The position numbers and the translations under genes were made by a program. From the NCBI GenBank assembly GCA_026929865.2, contig CM049403.1, forward strand, positions 24,360,001 to 24,424,000: a DNA stretch of 64,000 nucleotides, in the 5' to 3' direction. This document shows positions 28,790 through 40,656 of this stretch, in pieces. Position 1 is the stretch's first letter, and each line of letters begins with the position of its first letter. The stretch comes from Hyperoplus lanceolatus. Lineage: Eukaryota; Chordata; Actinopteri; Uranoscopiformes; Ammodytidae. The notes under the pieces were generated by a model. It was not told the origin of the DNA and did no database searches. It worked only from the letters and a program-made list of their open reading frames with translations.

Positions 28790-29271
28790 GTATTTCGATT
28801 GGTTGATCTGGGGTCCATAACCGAACAAAACCAATCACATCGTCGGTTTCGTGAGATATAATTCTGTCGGGGTTATTCAACCAATCGCAACGCGTACTGG
28901 GAGGTGGGCGTGACTCCAAATAGCCGTAGATGGCTAATGCTAGAGGAAAATCGATCAAGGGAATTTTCACCAAACGAAACCAAATCAATTGAACAAAACG
29001 GGGAAAAGGCATTACTTTGCTGCAGGAGGTACACCATTTATATTTATAAACGTGATTTATTGTATTCAATTGCCGATACCGTTTTCTCTTATACGTTTGT
29101 GGTGTCTGTCGTCGCAGTGTTTTGTTTCTTCTAAATCCAGATATGGAAGTAGCTAGCTCGAAGCTAGCTAGCGTTAGCTAAGGACTCAGAAACCTCCACG
29201 GTGTAGTTCATTTGGATTGTAACCGTGTTTTTTGCATACGTGTGCACCGTTGGTAGATGAAATTGAAGGTA
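28790..29271 (+). promoter_or_regulatory. Candidate distal promoter / 5' UTR exon (kdm4b?)
   Basis: Three CCAAT boxes lie within 90 bp: ATTGG at 28798-28802 and CCAAT at 28831-28835 and 28881-28885. They are followed by low-repeat sequence ending in a donor-like GAAG|gtaaat near 29271. The next coding exon in this orientation is kdm4b's at 41548. No open frame is needed, because kdm4 genes have untranslated first exons. Purely inferential. Confidence 0.3.
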
Positions 29272-30216
29272 AATGTAAGTTGAACATTTTACTCATTTTG
29301 AGGCGCTTCAGCTACTGTGTTTTTGTTCACTGTCATCAGAGATTCAATGCTAACAGGTAATGTTGTGCAGAGCTATCGTCACCCAAGCAGCAGCAGCAGC
29401 AGTTGCCTGTAGTAAGGTCCGTTTTAAATCGTTCAGCCTCGTTTTATTCGCACACAGCCATACTTAGAGCTATGCATTAGCCGTCAGAGGACAATATGCC
29501 GTTTGTGAGAGAATCAATATATCGTACTTTTTAAAGAGTGCTGCAGAATTAAAATTAGTGTAAGGCCCATATGGAGTTAAAGGGACGGTGTAGGCCCCTT
29601 TTTGTTGTGTTTAGACAGCTGGGGTCATGTGGCCTTACATCATCTCATGTTCAGTCCCAGGCAAATAAAGGGTCCTTGTTTCATTTATTGCTAAGTGAGT
29701 GAATATTATTGTGAAAGTAGATTTACATTGTTAGTTGGTTCGGCTAATGATCAACAATCTATTTAGAAAGACATGCATTTCTCAATCACCTTGTTTGAAT
29801 GGAATTGCATTAACACATATATTGAATTCAGCAAAACCTATTTTTTCTGTTTTGTTCAACTGATTAAAGTCTGACTTTGTTTTGTTAAACCTACAGTGTG
29901 TTTTTTCTGCACATAGTGTTTTGCTTAATGCAAATGACTTGTTGGATGGATGTCTCACTTGGCATTGCCTTGTAGTAGGAAGTCACAGTACAAACTGGGA
30001 ACCTAATATTGACAGCTATATACTACTAGCGCAGTTTCTTGGGTGGCAGATGTGTGTGAAGTTGTGCATGAGAAGCTGGATGTAGTGATGTTTGTTTTTC
30101 TGTTAACTTATTTTAACTAATCCAAAAACTGAATTTGTCACCATCCAATTCATATGTAAATATTACATATTATCTGACATGCCAATCTATAGACTCAAAT
30201 AATTATTTTTCATCTA
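29272..30216. other. Unique-looking noncoding sequence
   Basis: No gene or clear transposon. A short (CAG)n run sits near 29388-29403. If the candidate exon above is real, this is kdm4b intron 1. Confidence 0.4.
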
Positions 30217-31082
30217 CACTCAACAAAAATATAAACGCAACACTTTTGTTTTTGCTCCCATTTTTCATGAGATGGACTTAAAGATCTAAAATTCATTCCA
30301 GATACACAATTGTACCATTTCTCTCAAACATTGTTCACAAATCTGTCTAAATGTGTGATAGTGAGCACTTCTGCTTTGCTGAGATAATCCATCCCACCTC
30401 ACAGGTGTGCCACATCAAGATGCTGATCTGACATCATGATTAGTGCACAGGTGTGCCTTAAACTGTCCACAATAAAAGGCCACTCTGAAATGTGCATTTT
30501 TTTGCTTTATTGGGGGTCTGGGGACTCACAACCAGTCAGTATCTGGTGTGACCACCATTTGCCTCATGCAGTGCAACACATCTTCTTCGCATAGAGTTTA
30601 TCAGATGGTCAATTGTGGCCTGTGGAATGTTGGTCCACTCCTCTTCAATGGCTGTGCGAAGTTGCTGGAGACGGCATATAGTGGAGAAATGAACATTCAA
30701 TGCATGAGCAACAGATCTGGTTGACATTCCTGCTGTCAGCATGCCAATTGCACGCTCCCTCAATGCTTGTGGCATCTGTGGCATTTTGCTGTGAGACAAA
30801 ACTGCACATTTCAGGGTGGCCTTTTATTGTGGACAGTCTAAGGCACACCTGTGCACTAATCATGATGTCAGATCAGCATCTTGATGTGGCACACCTGTGA
30901 GGTGGGATGGATTATCTCAGCAAAGCAGAAGTGCTCACTATCACACATTTAGACAGATTTGTGAACAATGTTTGAGAGAAATGGTACAATTGTGTACCTG
31001 GAATGAATTTTAGATCTTTAAGTCCATCTCATGAAAAATGGGAGCAAAAACAAAAGTGTTGCGTTTATATTTTTGTTGAGTG
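30217..31082. mobile_element. Tc1/mariner deletion derivative with 280 bp inverted repeats
   Basis: Ends CACTCAACAAAAATATAAAC and its complement, flanked by TA (30215-30216 and 31083-31084). Arms 30217-30496 and 30803-31082 are the same length with only a few mismatches, pointing to recent activity. The minus-strand interior keeps an 87-codon frame made of transposase N- and C-terminal parts only. Confidence 0.92.
30536..30799 (-). pseudogene. Internally deleted Tc1 transposase remnant
   Basis: 87-codon frame. The N-terminal part, with ALRERAIGMLTAGMSTRSVA and HFSTICRLQQL, is the paired-like helix-turn-helix DNA-binding region. The C-terminal part, IDHLINSMRRRCVALHEANG, is the end of a Tc1 transposase. 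The catalytic DDE core is missing, so it cannot transpose. The deletion is in frame, which may be chance. Confidence 0.8.
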
Positions 31083-31492
31083 TATGTCATTATTATTGTA
31101 TCCATCTATATTGTCATGTGTGATGACACTAAAATAGTCTAGTGCAATTGATTGCAGTCATTGAAGACTTTAAGCAACTTTTTCTTGGTTGACACCTGTT
31201 GTTGACACTAGTGCCGTAGTCATCTGAGTTCATCTTGTAACAGATGTCTTCCTGTCACCTGTTTGTGTTAAACAAACTGTAATATCATGTCACCTGTTCG
31301 TCTGGATATGGGAACACACAACTATGCTGAAAATACAAAAACTTTTTCTCCCAACTGACAACTTTGCTCAGTGCACCTTTTTAAGCAATAATAAAACAAT
31401 AATAATTATTGGATAAACCTATCTAGGTTTGCCATACACGTAGATCCCGATGATATGGTTGAAACTTGAAAGTAAGTGCTGTAAGCGGAAAT

Positions 31493-31560
31493 TTAGCTAA
31501 CTTCCTGTCAGTTACTGCAGTTAGCAGTCCCCTCGCTCGTCCCTACGCCACCACATTAAT
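31493..31560 (-). repeat. Fragment related to the MITE at 1158-1522
   Basis: TTAGCTAACTTCCTGTCAGT and GCAGTTAGCAGTC..CTCGTCCCTACG match the inverse of the right part of that MITE. Confidence 0.55.
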
Positions 31561-31666
31561 GCACTGCGGTCTTCAAACAGCAAGTTATCTAGCATAATCT
31601 CAGATCCATAAGTTTGATAAAACATGATTAAAAACCATCAAAACAGACTTTGGGAAGGATTTTTAC

Positions 31667-32843
31667 TAGGGATGCACCGAACATTCAGCCACCGAAAATG
31701 TCAAAATAAGTAATTTTCGGTTTTGGCCCGAAACAGTTAAAAAACCGAACAAAATTACCGAAAATTTGTGAACTAAATGACACTAAGGAAATATGTTTAT
31801 AAAAGAGCTTCGCGCTGGTAAACCAGAAAATGGTAGTAAAGAGAGACGTAACCGTGTATCCGAGTCCACGTCTGTTTTTGAGCGCGCAGCAGGAGCAGTT
31901 TGTAAGGTCCGTGCATGACAATGTCAGAGTCCAGTGTGGGAGCATTTTTTCAAACTGGATGAAACACGGCGCGGTGCAATGCTTTATGCAGCATAAAGTT
32001 AAAACGCTTGTCCAAGACTGATGTTTAATTACCTTAGAAACAAAAAAGCCTTGCGCGAGCGAAGCAGCGATTCACCCGGTGAAACTCTGTGACAGTGTGA
32101 CGGTTGGTAACGGTGTCATTCACAGTGACACCTCGCTGGTGAGGGCCGCCGCACAGAAAGAACTTTAGTTTGACAGCTAAAATGATACCCGGAGATATCC
32201 TAGCACTGTTGGGGGGGAAAAGGCTCCTATGATCTGATTGCATTTCTCGAGCCTGAATACACAGAGCCATGTCGGTAAACTGACAGCGCGACTAAATATA
32301 TGTCCAGCGAGCCGCCTCCCCCCCATTAGTTTCAGTCTACAGACGAAAAAGTTACAATCACCTCCTAAGCATGGACATAGTTTAAAGCCTCTCATTGATT
32401 GTTATGATCAGGGCTTTGATGCAAATTCTGAAGTCTGAACATTATGGTGGGAGCTGTGGTGCAGTTTGTTTTAGAGCAACTCAATCTGCACTGCACTGCA
32501 AAAATAGAAAATTAAAAAAGGCAATAAGTCGATCTTTTTGTAGATTCATCCTCATATAAGTCAAGGTAAAAATCAGTGAGTGGTTCACAAATTAATTCCT
32601 AGTAAAATGTTAATTTTACTCTTACATTTGAAGGTTTTACTATTTATTTATTTAGGGTTGCTTTTTAGTTGTAGGCTATGTTTGAGGAGAACATTTGGGA
32701 GTTCATGTATGCAATGTTGAAAGAATTGACTAAATAATAAACAAAACTGCAAAAGCCACTTTCGGTATTCGGTTTCCGTCTTTCGGGCAACTGTTTAATT
32801 TTATTTGGTTTCGGCCAAGAATTTTAATTTCGGTGCATTCCTA
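31667..32843. mobile_element. hAT-type element (TAGGGATGCACCGA ends)
   Basis: Starts TAGGGATGCACCGAA and ends TTTCGGTGCATTCCTA, with exact 8 bp duplications ATTTTTAC (31659-31666 and 32844-32851). 1.18 kb, no intact transposase. Confidence 0.9.
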
Positions 32844-32908
32844 ATTTTTACCTGCTCCGCCATTGTAGGCGCATACACATTCACCCATCTGTTGCTCTGG
32901 CGCGCACC

Positions 32909-33960
32909 CAGGGCTGTACGCTTATTTTTTAAAGTGGTAGCACTTGTGCTATCAAGCAAAAAAATTCAGTAGCACAAAAATAAATTTGGTAGCACACAAA
33001 GTATGATCGAAAACTTGCATGACCCTAACCCTTGCATTTAGGCATTTAGCTCTAATTACCTTTGAGCATGTCATCTTGGTTTTATTTGAGATTCTCAATG
33101 AATATGATATCCTAGTGTGCAGTAATAATTGTAGAAAAATGAATAGGGGTGCACTGATTGCAATTTAGAAAAAAAGAGTCTAACCTGCCAATGGCATTTT
33201 TTTGCTGATTCAGAATTATTTCCCCCCCATAGAACTATAAAAATAATGTCTATACCTATATATTTTTTATAAACATATCATTATTATATTAGGCTAATAA
33301 TAACAAACATTTTTATAACATTTCATTCTTTTAATGAAAACCATACTTTAAAACATTGAACATATAGCCTATTAAATAAATTAGTAAACATAGTTATACA
33401 ATTTAGGCCAAGTTGAATAGGTTGTGTCAGTCTTTGTTTAAATCATAGATAGTTACTGCTGTTGACTGCTTTCTTTATAGGTCCATGGTTGACTGCAGGG
33501 CTGTGAAGCGCTAACTTCCTGTTCTTACCTGCTTCAAAATAAGAGTCAACTCGCATTTGGCCAGTAACCGACTTTTATTGTGAAGGCGCACAGGAAATGT
33601 TCTGTTTGCACACGCACTAACTTGACTGCGTTAATGTAAAGAGAGCCGTCTCCTTCCTGTTTTCAACCGTTGGTGAAGTTAGACGCTATAATCGCCGCAC
33701 AAGCACAGATCCCGAGCACACATCTTTCACCAGCCAAAGTGGAGGGTAGACTTAATAACTTACTTGCCTAAGACTACATTCACCCGCATTTGGAGAGTGT
33801 TAATGTAGAGCCCTCTACGCAGTATTGTGCATAGCTCCTCTGTGTCTCAAACAGACAGCATCTGCTCATTAGCACTCGTGCGACTGGACTTGTATTCATC
33901 ATCGCACGTGATCAATTTCAGTAGCAAATGCGATCAAAACTGTCGCACTGTACAGCCCTA
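32909..33960. mobile_element. hAT-type element (CAGGGCTGTACGC ends), copy 1
   Basis: Starts CAGGGCTGTACGCTTATTTT and ends GCACTGTACAGCCCTA, with exact 8 bp duplications CGCGCACC (32901-32908 and 33961-33968). A second copy begins at 63308. No transposase frame. Confidence 0.9.
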
Positions 33961-34106
33961 CGCGCACCGGCAGTGAGACCATGGAGTGTATATACTATAT
34001 ATGAGAGACAAGTGTCGGTTTGTAGCGTTCTCTCTTCTGATTGGATACAAATTTCGGGATACTCCAATAAATTTATACGCTGATTACATGCAAAGCAGCT
34101 GACTTA

Positions 34107-35376
34107 AGCTGAGAACACACCGGGCGCCCAAAAGCGACCAACGCGCCTACGTCATGACCTATGTAGATGAGCCCGCCCGAAACTTATTTCCCCCCGCTTT
34201 TTCTATTGCTGATCAACCATGGACCTATAAAGAAAGTGATCAACCATGGCTGAGATAATCCCCATCGCTGCGCTCTATCTTTTGTGGGAGTCCGAGGAAC
34301 GGAGCTACGCAGCTAGTCTCCCCCGATATATTTATTCCCCTAATCAACCATGGCTGCGATCAGATCCGACCCGACACAACATCGTTCATGTCCACACAAA
34401 AACAACAACTACACGGCCAACAATTGTGCCAAAAAACAAATAAACAGCAAGTGAACGGAACAAATAGCCTTAAAACAGCATTGCAGATTCACGCCACTCG
34501 GAAATGAACACAAACAGCAAGGCAGCACCATACCAAACACATTTACAGCAGCATTGTGCACAGGGCAGTAGAAAATAAAGGCAAGTAGCCTACATTACCT
34601 GGCTGTGACGGGACCGTGGCTGGCGTAGATAGCCTATAGGGCAGGCATAAACACCGGTGCTTCGCTGTACTCGTTGTGAAAGTTCCCCGGACTTAGCCGT
34701 TATGTTTGGGTTCATTATGGAGGTGGTGGCCGCACACAGCCGGGTGAGTTAGCTGGCTGGCGTAGATAGCCTATAGGGCAGGCATAAACACCGGTGCTTC
34801 GCTGTACTCGTTGTGAAAGTTCCCCAGACTTGGCCGTTATGTTTGGGATCATTATATGGAGGTGGTGGCCGCACACAGCCGGGTGAGTTAGCTAACGCTA
34901 TCCGACCGGTGCTAACTTGTTTTATCGGCTTAAGCACAGCCACACATATTCACTGAATTAACCAGGATGCCCATTCTCCTGGCTCACTTTCCCCACCCGA
35001 GCGGCTTCATATCACCAGCCAGCCGCATTTCCTCCACGGTGTTTATAGAGACACGGTCTCGCACACACAGCGGTGATTATCTGCTCCTCCATTTTGTCTC
35101 AGATTTTTCTGTCCTCCGTCTCTCTGCCAGTGACGTCGGGTCAAGCTCACCGCTGATTGGCCAACGCGGCTAAACGTCACGCGCTGGAGCGTTGAAAGTT
35201 CAATTTTTTCATCTTTTTTTGACGCTTTGCTGGCGCGTTGACGCTTTGGTAACGCGCCCAAAGCGATGCTTTGCCGCGGCCAACGGATCCTCGCGCCTAA
35301 ACCAATGGTTCCCTATGCAAAAATAGGATTTTTCAACGCGCCCACCACACCCAACACGCCCGGTGTGTTCTCACCT
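34107..35376. mobile_element. PIF/Harbinger-like element (GAGAACACACCGGGCG ends)
   Basis: AGCTGAGAACACACCGGGCG at the left and GCCCGGTGTGTTCTCACCT at the right, flanked by TTA at 34104-34106 and 35377-35379. It contains a 137 bp tandem duplication. No intact transposase. Confidence 0.8.
34618..34893 (+). repeat. 137 bp tandem duplication
   Basis: GGCTGGCGTAGATAGCCTAT starts at 34618 and again at 34755. The two units are almost identical through GGGTGAGTTAGCT. Confidence 0.92.
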
Positions 35377-36193
35377 TTAGAGATCGGCTTTATGAAACGC
35401 GCACATTATGTAAATGATCACTGTATGAATAAAGAGCGATTTAACACTTATATTAACGTAAATAAACCGCTTACTTCACCTTTAAGAATACTTTCCCTTT
35501 TCAATATACATGAAGATAAATATGAAATAATAAAATTGGTGTAAGGAGCAAGGAAAGTTCGCCTCAAATCAGACACACACTTTTTTACAATTTTAGATTT
35601 CAAAGTACTTTGAATAATACATTTGAACAACAGAGGTATCTGTTAACTTAGCTCTACATTAGGGCTGTAACGATACAAAAACTCACGATTCGATTTGTAT
35701 CACAATTTGACCCACGATTCGATACATATGATTTTTGAAATTTGAAAAGCATTTTATTTAAATAACATTTATAATACAATTTTACTAAATTTAACATTTA
35801 ATAACAAATAACCTGAACAGGTTTGAACACAAAGAACAATATTAGCAACATGAATAAATAAATAACCAAAGATATAACATTTCTCTCTTCTCTGTAACAA
35901 AATAATACTGTTCAGTGTTTCCCCCATGTTCACTCCGCTGCTGAGTGAACGTGCGCCGCTGCTATAAAAATCCTTCTCCTCCGCATTTTTTTTTTTTTGG
36001 TACGTAGCTCCTTTTAGAAAATGGGCAGCGCGTCACGTAAATTGCGCAGCACGCGGCATATCATCACGTAGCTAACATCAAAGAAGAAAAATATCCAAAC
36101 ACCGAGTGTGGCAGTTGTTGGCAGTAGTAGGGTACACGGTTGCAAAAGTTACGTTGATTCTAGCAGCGAGTGAAGCGGAAGAGCGAAGAAAGA

Positions 36194-36270
36194 AGGAGAG
36201 GGAGAGGGAGGGAGGGAGGGAGGGAGGGAGGGAGGGGGGGGGGAGAGAGAGAGGGGGAGAGAGAGAGAGA
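36194..36270 (+). repeat. (GGGA)n / (GA)n purine tract
   Basis: Purine-only stretch of GGGA repeats, a run of ten Gs and GA repeats. It is capable of G-quadruplex or triplex structure. The short frames across it are low-complexity artefacts. Confidence 0.95.
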
Positions 36271-36671
36271 TCCAAATCGCATACTCTTTCTTTTTTCTAT
36301 TCTACATACTACATCTGACGATAAAAAGAATCTAGTTAGGATGCAGTAGGCATACTATTGGGACATACTTTTCTCTCTTATTTCATCATAACATTGCGCC
36401 TTGATCTTGCCTCTTGCTTTTATATCCGTCGCATCCCCGTTTGTTTTCATATGGAGGCTTCGTCGATGTTGCGTCACTTCACGTGCGCACTAGATTGTGG
36501 GTCAGAATCGCCCAAATAGGATGCACTTTTCAACACTAACAATCTTGGCCGCATGAAGTAGGACATCCGGGTACTTCTAACCATCCTAAATCTGGCCACA
36601 AGAATCGGGACATCCTAAATCTTTTTTCTACATACTATATAGTAGAAAGTATGCGATTCGGAACGCAACCT
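36271..36671. mobile_element. MITE with AATCGCATACT ends
   Basis: AAATCGCATACTCTTTC at the left is inverted at the right as AGAAAGTATGCGATTCGG. The arms include CTACATACTA. Exact ends are blurred by the adjacent purine tract. Confidence 0.6.
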
Positions 36672-36789
36672 AAGTTTCTAAAATGTGTCCACCAGTGTTA
36701 AAAACCCTCTGAGCCCTATCGTAATTTTATTTTATTTTATCTAGGCTAAAAACCGCAACCTCCATGCCGTTTTTCCTCTACTAGACTAC

Positions 36790-36791
<2 letters not shown>

Positions 36792-36832
<41 letters not shown>
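36792..36832 (+). repeat. (GT)n microsatellite
   Basis: About 20 uninterrupted GT units. Confidence 0.95.
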
Positions 36833-36834
<2 letters not shown>

Positions 36835-38985
36835 TTTCGGGAACTTTGAAAAATGAATCCATACTGTTAGATACGATGTTGTTTTTTATTGCCATATAAA
36901 ATCCGTTTTCATCGCGTATTTTAGTTAGGGATTTATGCTAATCGCCTGTAAGCATGTGGTCATTAGCATAAATGCAGGGAAAAAGCCTATGGACTTTTTA
37001 AAAGAGCATGAATAGTTTCTATTATGTATAACTTATATTTATTTTATAATTATCTCATCACTTTTTGACTCCCAAGACTAAGAAGAAGTGTTTTAAGCAA
37101 TAACAAGCTTAATCAATGTTCCTTTTTGTGTCATATCAATAAATAATTGTGAGATATTTTTTGCTTTTTTTACTGTCTAATTGATAATTTCCTACATTCA
37201 AACGACATCACTGCAGCACACATATTCTGATAGTCCAGGTTGTGACCCAAATAAATGATAGCTTGACAGCTATGCATTATAGGGGTGATGAATGCAATCT
37301 TGCTAAGAGAATAAATCCAGGCGAACCAAATCATCTCAAAAATGGCTAAGGGCTCAGAGGTTAAAAGGCTGGTACAAGCTCTTAAGGGATGCACTGTGCA
37401 CAATGTATATATACATAGTTAAATAATATATATTACATTTGCAGATGAGTCTAAAAAGATGGGTGATTAGAAAAAGAAAGGCAGACGGGGACAATGGAGG
37501 AGCTGAGGTTAGTAAAGCAAATAAGGGAAGCAAACTTTCAAGCTAATGAGAATTTTCTTTTGGATTTGAATGCGTAATGCAAGGTGATATTATTTGAACA
37601 TAGATCCTGAACAAGGAGAGGGACAAGGAGAATTAAATGCTCCCAGGCTGGATGTAGCCTGTGTGGATGAGCAAAAACTTCACAGTTCTCCGTCTGTTGT
37701 CTTCTTTGTCCTCATCCTCCTGCAACTCTCTCTTGTTCTCTTCCCCTGACTCTCACTCTCACAAAGGAGCTCAGCTCACCTGAGGTCTATTTGTAGTGCT
37801 AAGGCTCACACTGATTGGTATTCAATTAGCTTTATTTTTTATTTTTCATGTGTGTGAGTCTGTGTTCTTTTCAAATTTTAGTTGTGGTTTGTAATTTAAA
37901 AAGTTGTGTTTTGCCCATTTTAGCAGGAGATTTCATTTTTGACCAATGTGTCTTATGTAAAAAACTGTGTGTGGTGTTTTGAAAGAAGTGTGTTGGAGAA
38001 TTTCAAACACAGTGCAAAGCACTTATTGTGTTTGTAGGGTTGGTGCTTTTGTTTAGGGCATGGTTACAAAAGTCAGAGGTTGTGATGCTTTGGGCATGGC
38101 AACCACGTTTAGTGTTTAAGCATTAGGCAAAAATCTGTAAATAAAGTTACAACACCAATAATCCTATCTACAGTAATACACAGGACTGTTTGAATAGGAT
38201 TTAAGTGCATATTCTCCTCTCAAAGTGCACCAGATTTGTGCATTTCAATGTAAAGGGTACAAAAAAAATCGGCCGGGGGGGCATGCCCCCGGACCCCCCT
38301 ACAGGGTTCGGGGACCACAGCACCGCTGCTGAAAAAAATCCTGCGGGAAACACTGCTGTTGAAAAATTGTGCTGTAAACCAAAAATCAACTTAGAAAATG
38401 AATAAACACCTAAGAGCAATGGCTTCCTTCACCAAACCTTTAATCGACAACTTAAGCCTAAAAAAGAAAGAAAGAAATCAAAAACAAAACGCGATTGTGC
38501 CTTCTCACACCGCGATGCGGGATCGTGGCTCTGTTTCACGATTCTCAGTTGGATACACATATCGTTACAGCCCTACTCTACATTCACACTCTTTGCACAC
38601 ATCTTACAAAATTGGCTGCATCTTTTGAACTGGTGTTTATTTTACTAGTGCAGTGCTCGTAGGAAGCAGGTAAACAAAGAAAGATATTAGACAGTACATT
38701 TGGCTACTATCATTGATGGCTAATTTCACACTGTTGAAGGTTATTATCAGTAACTTACTTTGTAGAAGTTGGCTATAGAGTAGGGCAACATTCCTTAGTG
38801 TATTGTGTAAAGATAACCACAAACTAATTCCATGTGTTTTGTTAAGTGAAAGGAAACACAAAATGTGTTAATTAAGTGTTGAAGCCCAAAGAAGAATCGA
38901 GCTGTACAGGTGTTACCTATACAATCTGATATTATGGTACCCTGCAAACTGCCATCCATATTGCACAATGCACTCAAATTTACAA

Positions 38986-39392
38986 TAGGGCTGGCCCGAA
39001 TTATTCGAATACTCGTTCGGAAAATTAGTATTCGGAGCTTAAATTAGTATTCGGAGCTTTGTTTTTTTTAATTTTTTTTTTTAATTATATATTTATTTAT
39101 TTATTTTTTTAAACATTTTTTTTCAAGAAGCTAGTACTGCAATATAATGTCATCAAATAATTTTATATTTGGATATAAAAGTTGGTAATATTGTAGTAGT
39201 AGTATTAGTAGTATTGCTCATTTAGGAGGATATTACATCACTAAGTGTCATAGCGCATCCATTACTTCACCTCCGAGCGCGTAAATCTTCAATAAAATAT
39301 GCAGATACTGTCAAAATCGGTTCCAGGGAGTATATAGGGATTATTAACGTTTAAAAAAAAATAATTTAAAAATGGCATTCAGGCCAGCCCTA
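38986..39392. mobile_element. hAT-type MITE (TAGGGCTGGCCCGAA ends), copy 2
   Basis: Starts TAGGGCTGGCCCGAATTATT and ends GGCCAGCCCTA, with exact 8 bp duplications ATTTACAA (38978-38985 and 39393-39400). It is the inverse of the element at 15138-15594, including the doubled TATTCGGAGCTT. Confidence 0.92.
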
Positions 39393-39519
39393 ATTTACAA
39401 TCGGTTGCCTATATACAGTAGTAAATGGCTGCACTGTATATAAAATGAGTCTATGCTCCACGCCGTCGCCATGACAACATTGTCAACCCCATTACCAGTT
39501 TGGATAACTGTCAATTAAC

Positions 39520-40301
39520 GTGTGTGTGTGTGTGTGGGACTTGTGTGTGTGTGTGGGACTTGTGTGTGTGTGCGGGCGCGCTCGGGCTTTCGGTTTAGCT
39601 TTTCTAACGTTAACGTGTCAGTAGCAGTCAGCTGTGTGTGTGTGCGCGCCTGCTCGCTCGCTTGTGTATGTGGGGGAGGGGGGGACTTGTGTGCAGGTAG
39701 CAGGCAGGTGTGGGACCTGTGTGCGCTCGGGCTTTCGGTTTAGCTTTTTTAACGTTAACGTGTCAGTAGCATAGATAGTAAGTAATATGGATGTAGCATC
39801 CGGGCTGACCTCAGTTATTCACACGGCATCCAATAATCCTGGTTTGTGCGCGTCGCCATTTTGTGAGGGAGATAGCTGACGTATACCTCCGAGGCAAAGT
39901 GAAGGACAATGGGCGGAGAGCTGTCACTCAAGAGATCGCGCCAATACATTTTAACCTCCAAAAGAATAAAAACTGGGCCAAAAAAATTCACCCCCCTCAG
40001 TGTTGTCATGGAGATATGACCTAAACATACAGACTAAAATGGTTTTGTGGCCCAGGCTGTAAATAGGTTTAATAATGCTGCGAAAACGGCATGTTTAACA
40101 TCGGAGTCAATGAGAGATGGCTGTCTTCTGCTCCCAGCCCCCAGTGGCACTTCCTGGTTACTACAGTTGGGGTCACTTCCTTATTGGATGCTGGTAAAAA
40201 TCGCTGTGGTTGGGGCTTGGTCAGTAGCAGTCAGCTGTGTGTGTGGGTGCGCGCGGGCTTTCGGCTTAGCTTGTCAACGTTAACGTGTCAGTAGCAGTCA
40301 G

Positions 40302-40340
<39 letters not shown>
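39520..40340 (+). repeat. GT-rich region with a thrice-repeated TTTCGG..GTTAACGTGTCAGTAGC unit
   Basis: Units at 39583-39640, 39727-39770 and 40254-40304 share GGGCTTTCGGTTTAGCTT, then AACGTTAACGTGTCAGTAGC, separated by GT/GC-rich DNA. (GT)n tracts flank them (last about 40303-40338). No gene. Confidence 0.75.
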
Positions 40341-40552
40341 GGGGTGGGGGGTCTTTACCAAGTGCAGTCTTTTTCACTAAAGCGGATAGGTGGAGCAGGA
40401 GAGGAGTTGTTGAGGAAGTAACAATAGGCTGTGTCGGTCTGCTGTGTGTGTCCCGCTCGTCAGAGGGAGGCGGGGTTTATTCGGAGATTACTTCATGCTC
40501 CGTTCTCACTGTGCTCACTGTGGCCTTCAGTGTGCGCACGTACTTCTTCTGA

Positions 40553-40656
40553 ACAATGAAGGATGCACACCTTCGTACTTCTAAAAACTTCACAATGAAG
40601 GATGCACACCTTCGTACTTCTAAAAACTTCACAATGAAGGATGCACACCTTCGTGC
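40553..40656 (+). repeat. 39 bp tandem repeat, about 2.7 copies
   Basis: Units start at 40553, 40592 and 40631 (ACAATGAAGGATGCACACCT). Because 39 is a multiple of three, a plus-strand 49-codon frame (40556-40705) encodes a repeated 13-mer MKDAHLRTSKNFT. No sign it is a real gene. Confidence 0.9.

Larger units (their letters stand above)
35913..38355. mobile_element. CAGTGTTTCCC-ended element nested in the hAT element
   Basis: CAGTGTTTCCC at the left and GGGAAACACTG at the right, with CTGTT on both sides (35908-35912 and 38356-38360). It encloses a purine tract, another MITE and a (GT)n run. The superfamily is uncertain because the duplication appears to be only 5 bp. Confidence 0.55.
35660..38575. 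mobile_element. hAT-type element (TAGGGCTGTAACGATAC ends) carrying nested repeats
   Basis: Starts TAGGGCTGTAACGATAC and ends TATCGTTACAGCCCTA, with exact 8 bp duplications CTCTACAT (35652-35659 and 38576-38583). The 2.9 kb body is mostly other insertions (35913-38355). No transposase frame. Confidence 0.9.
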
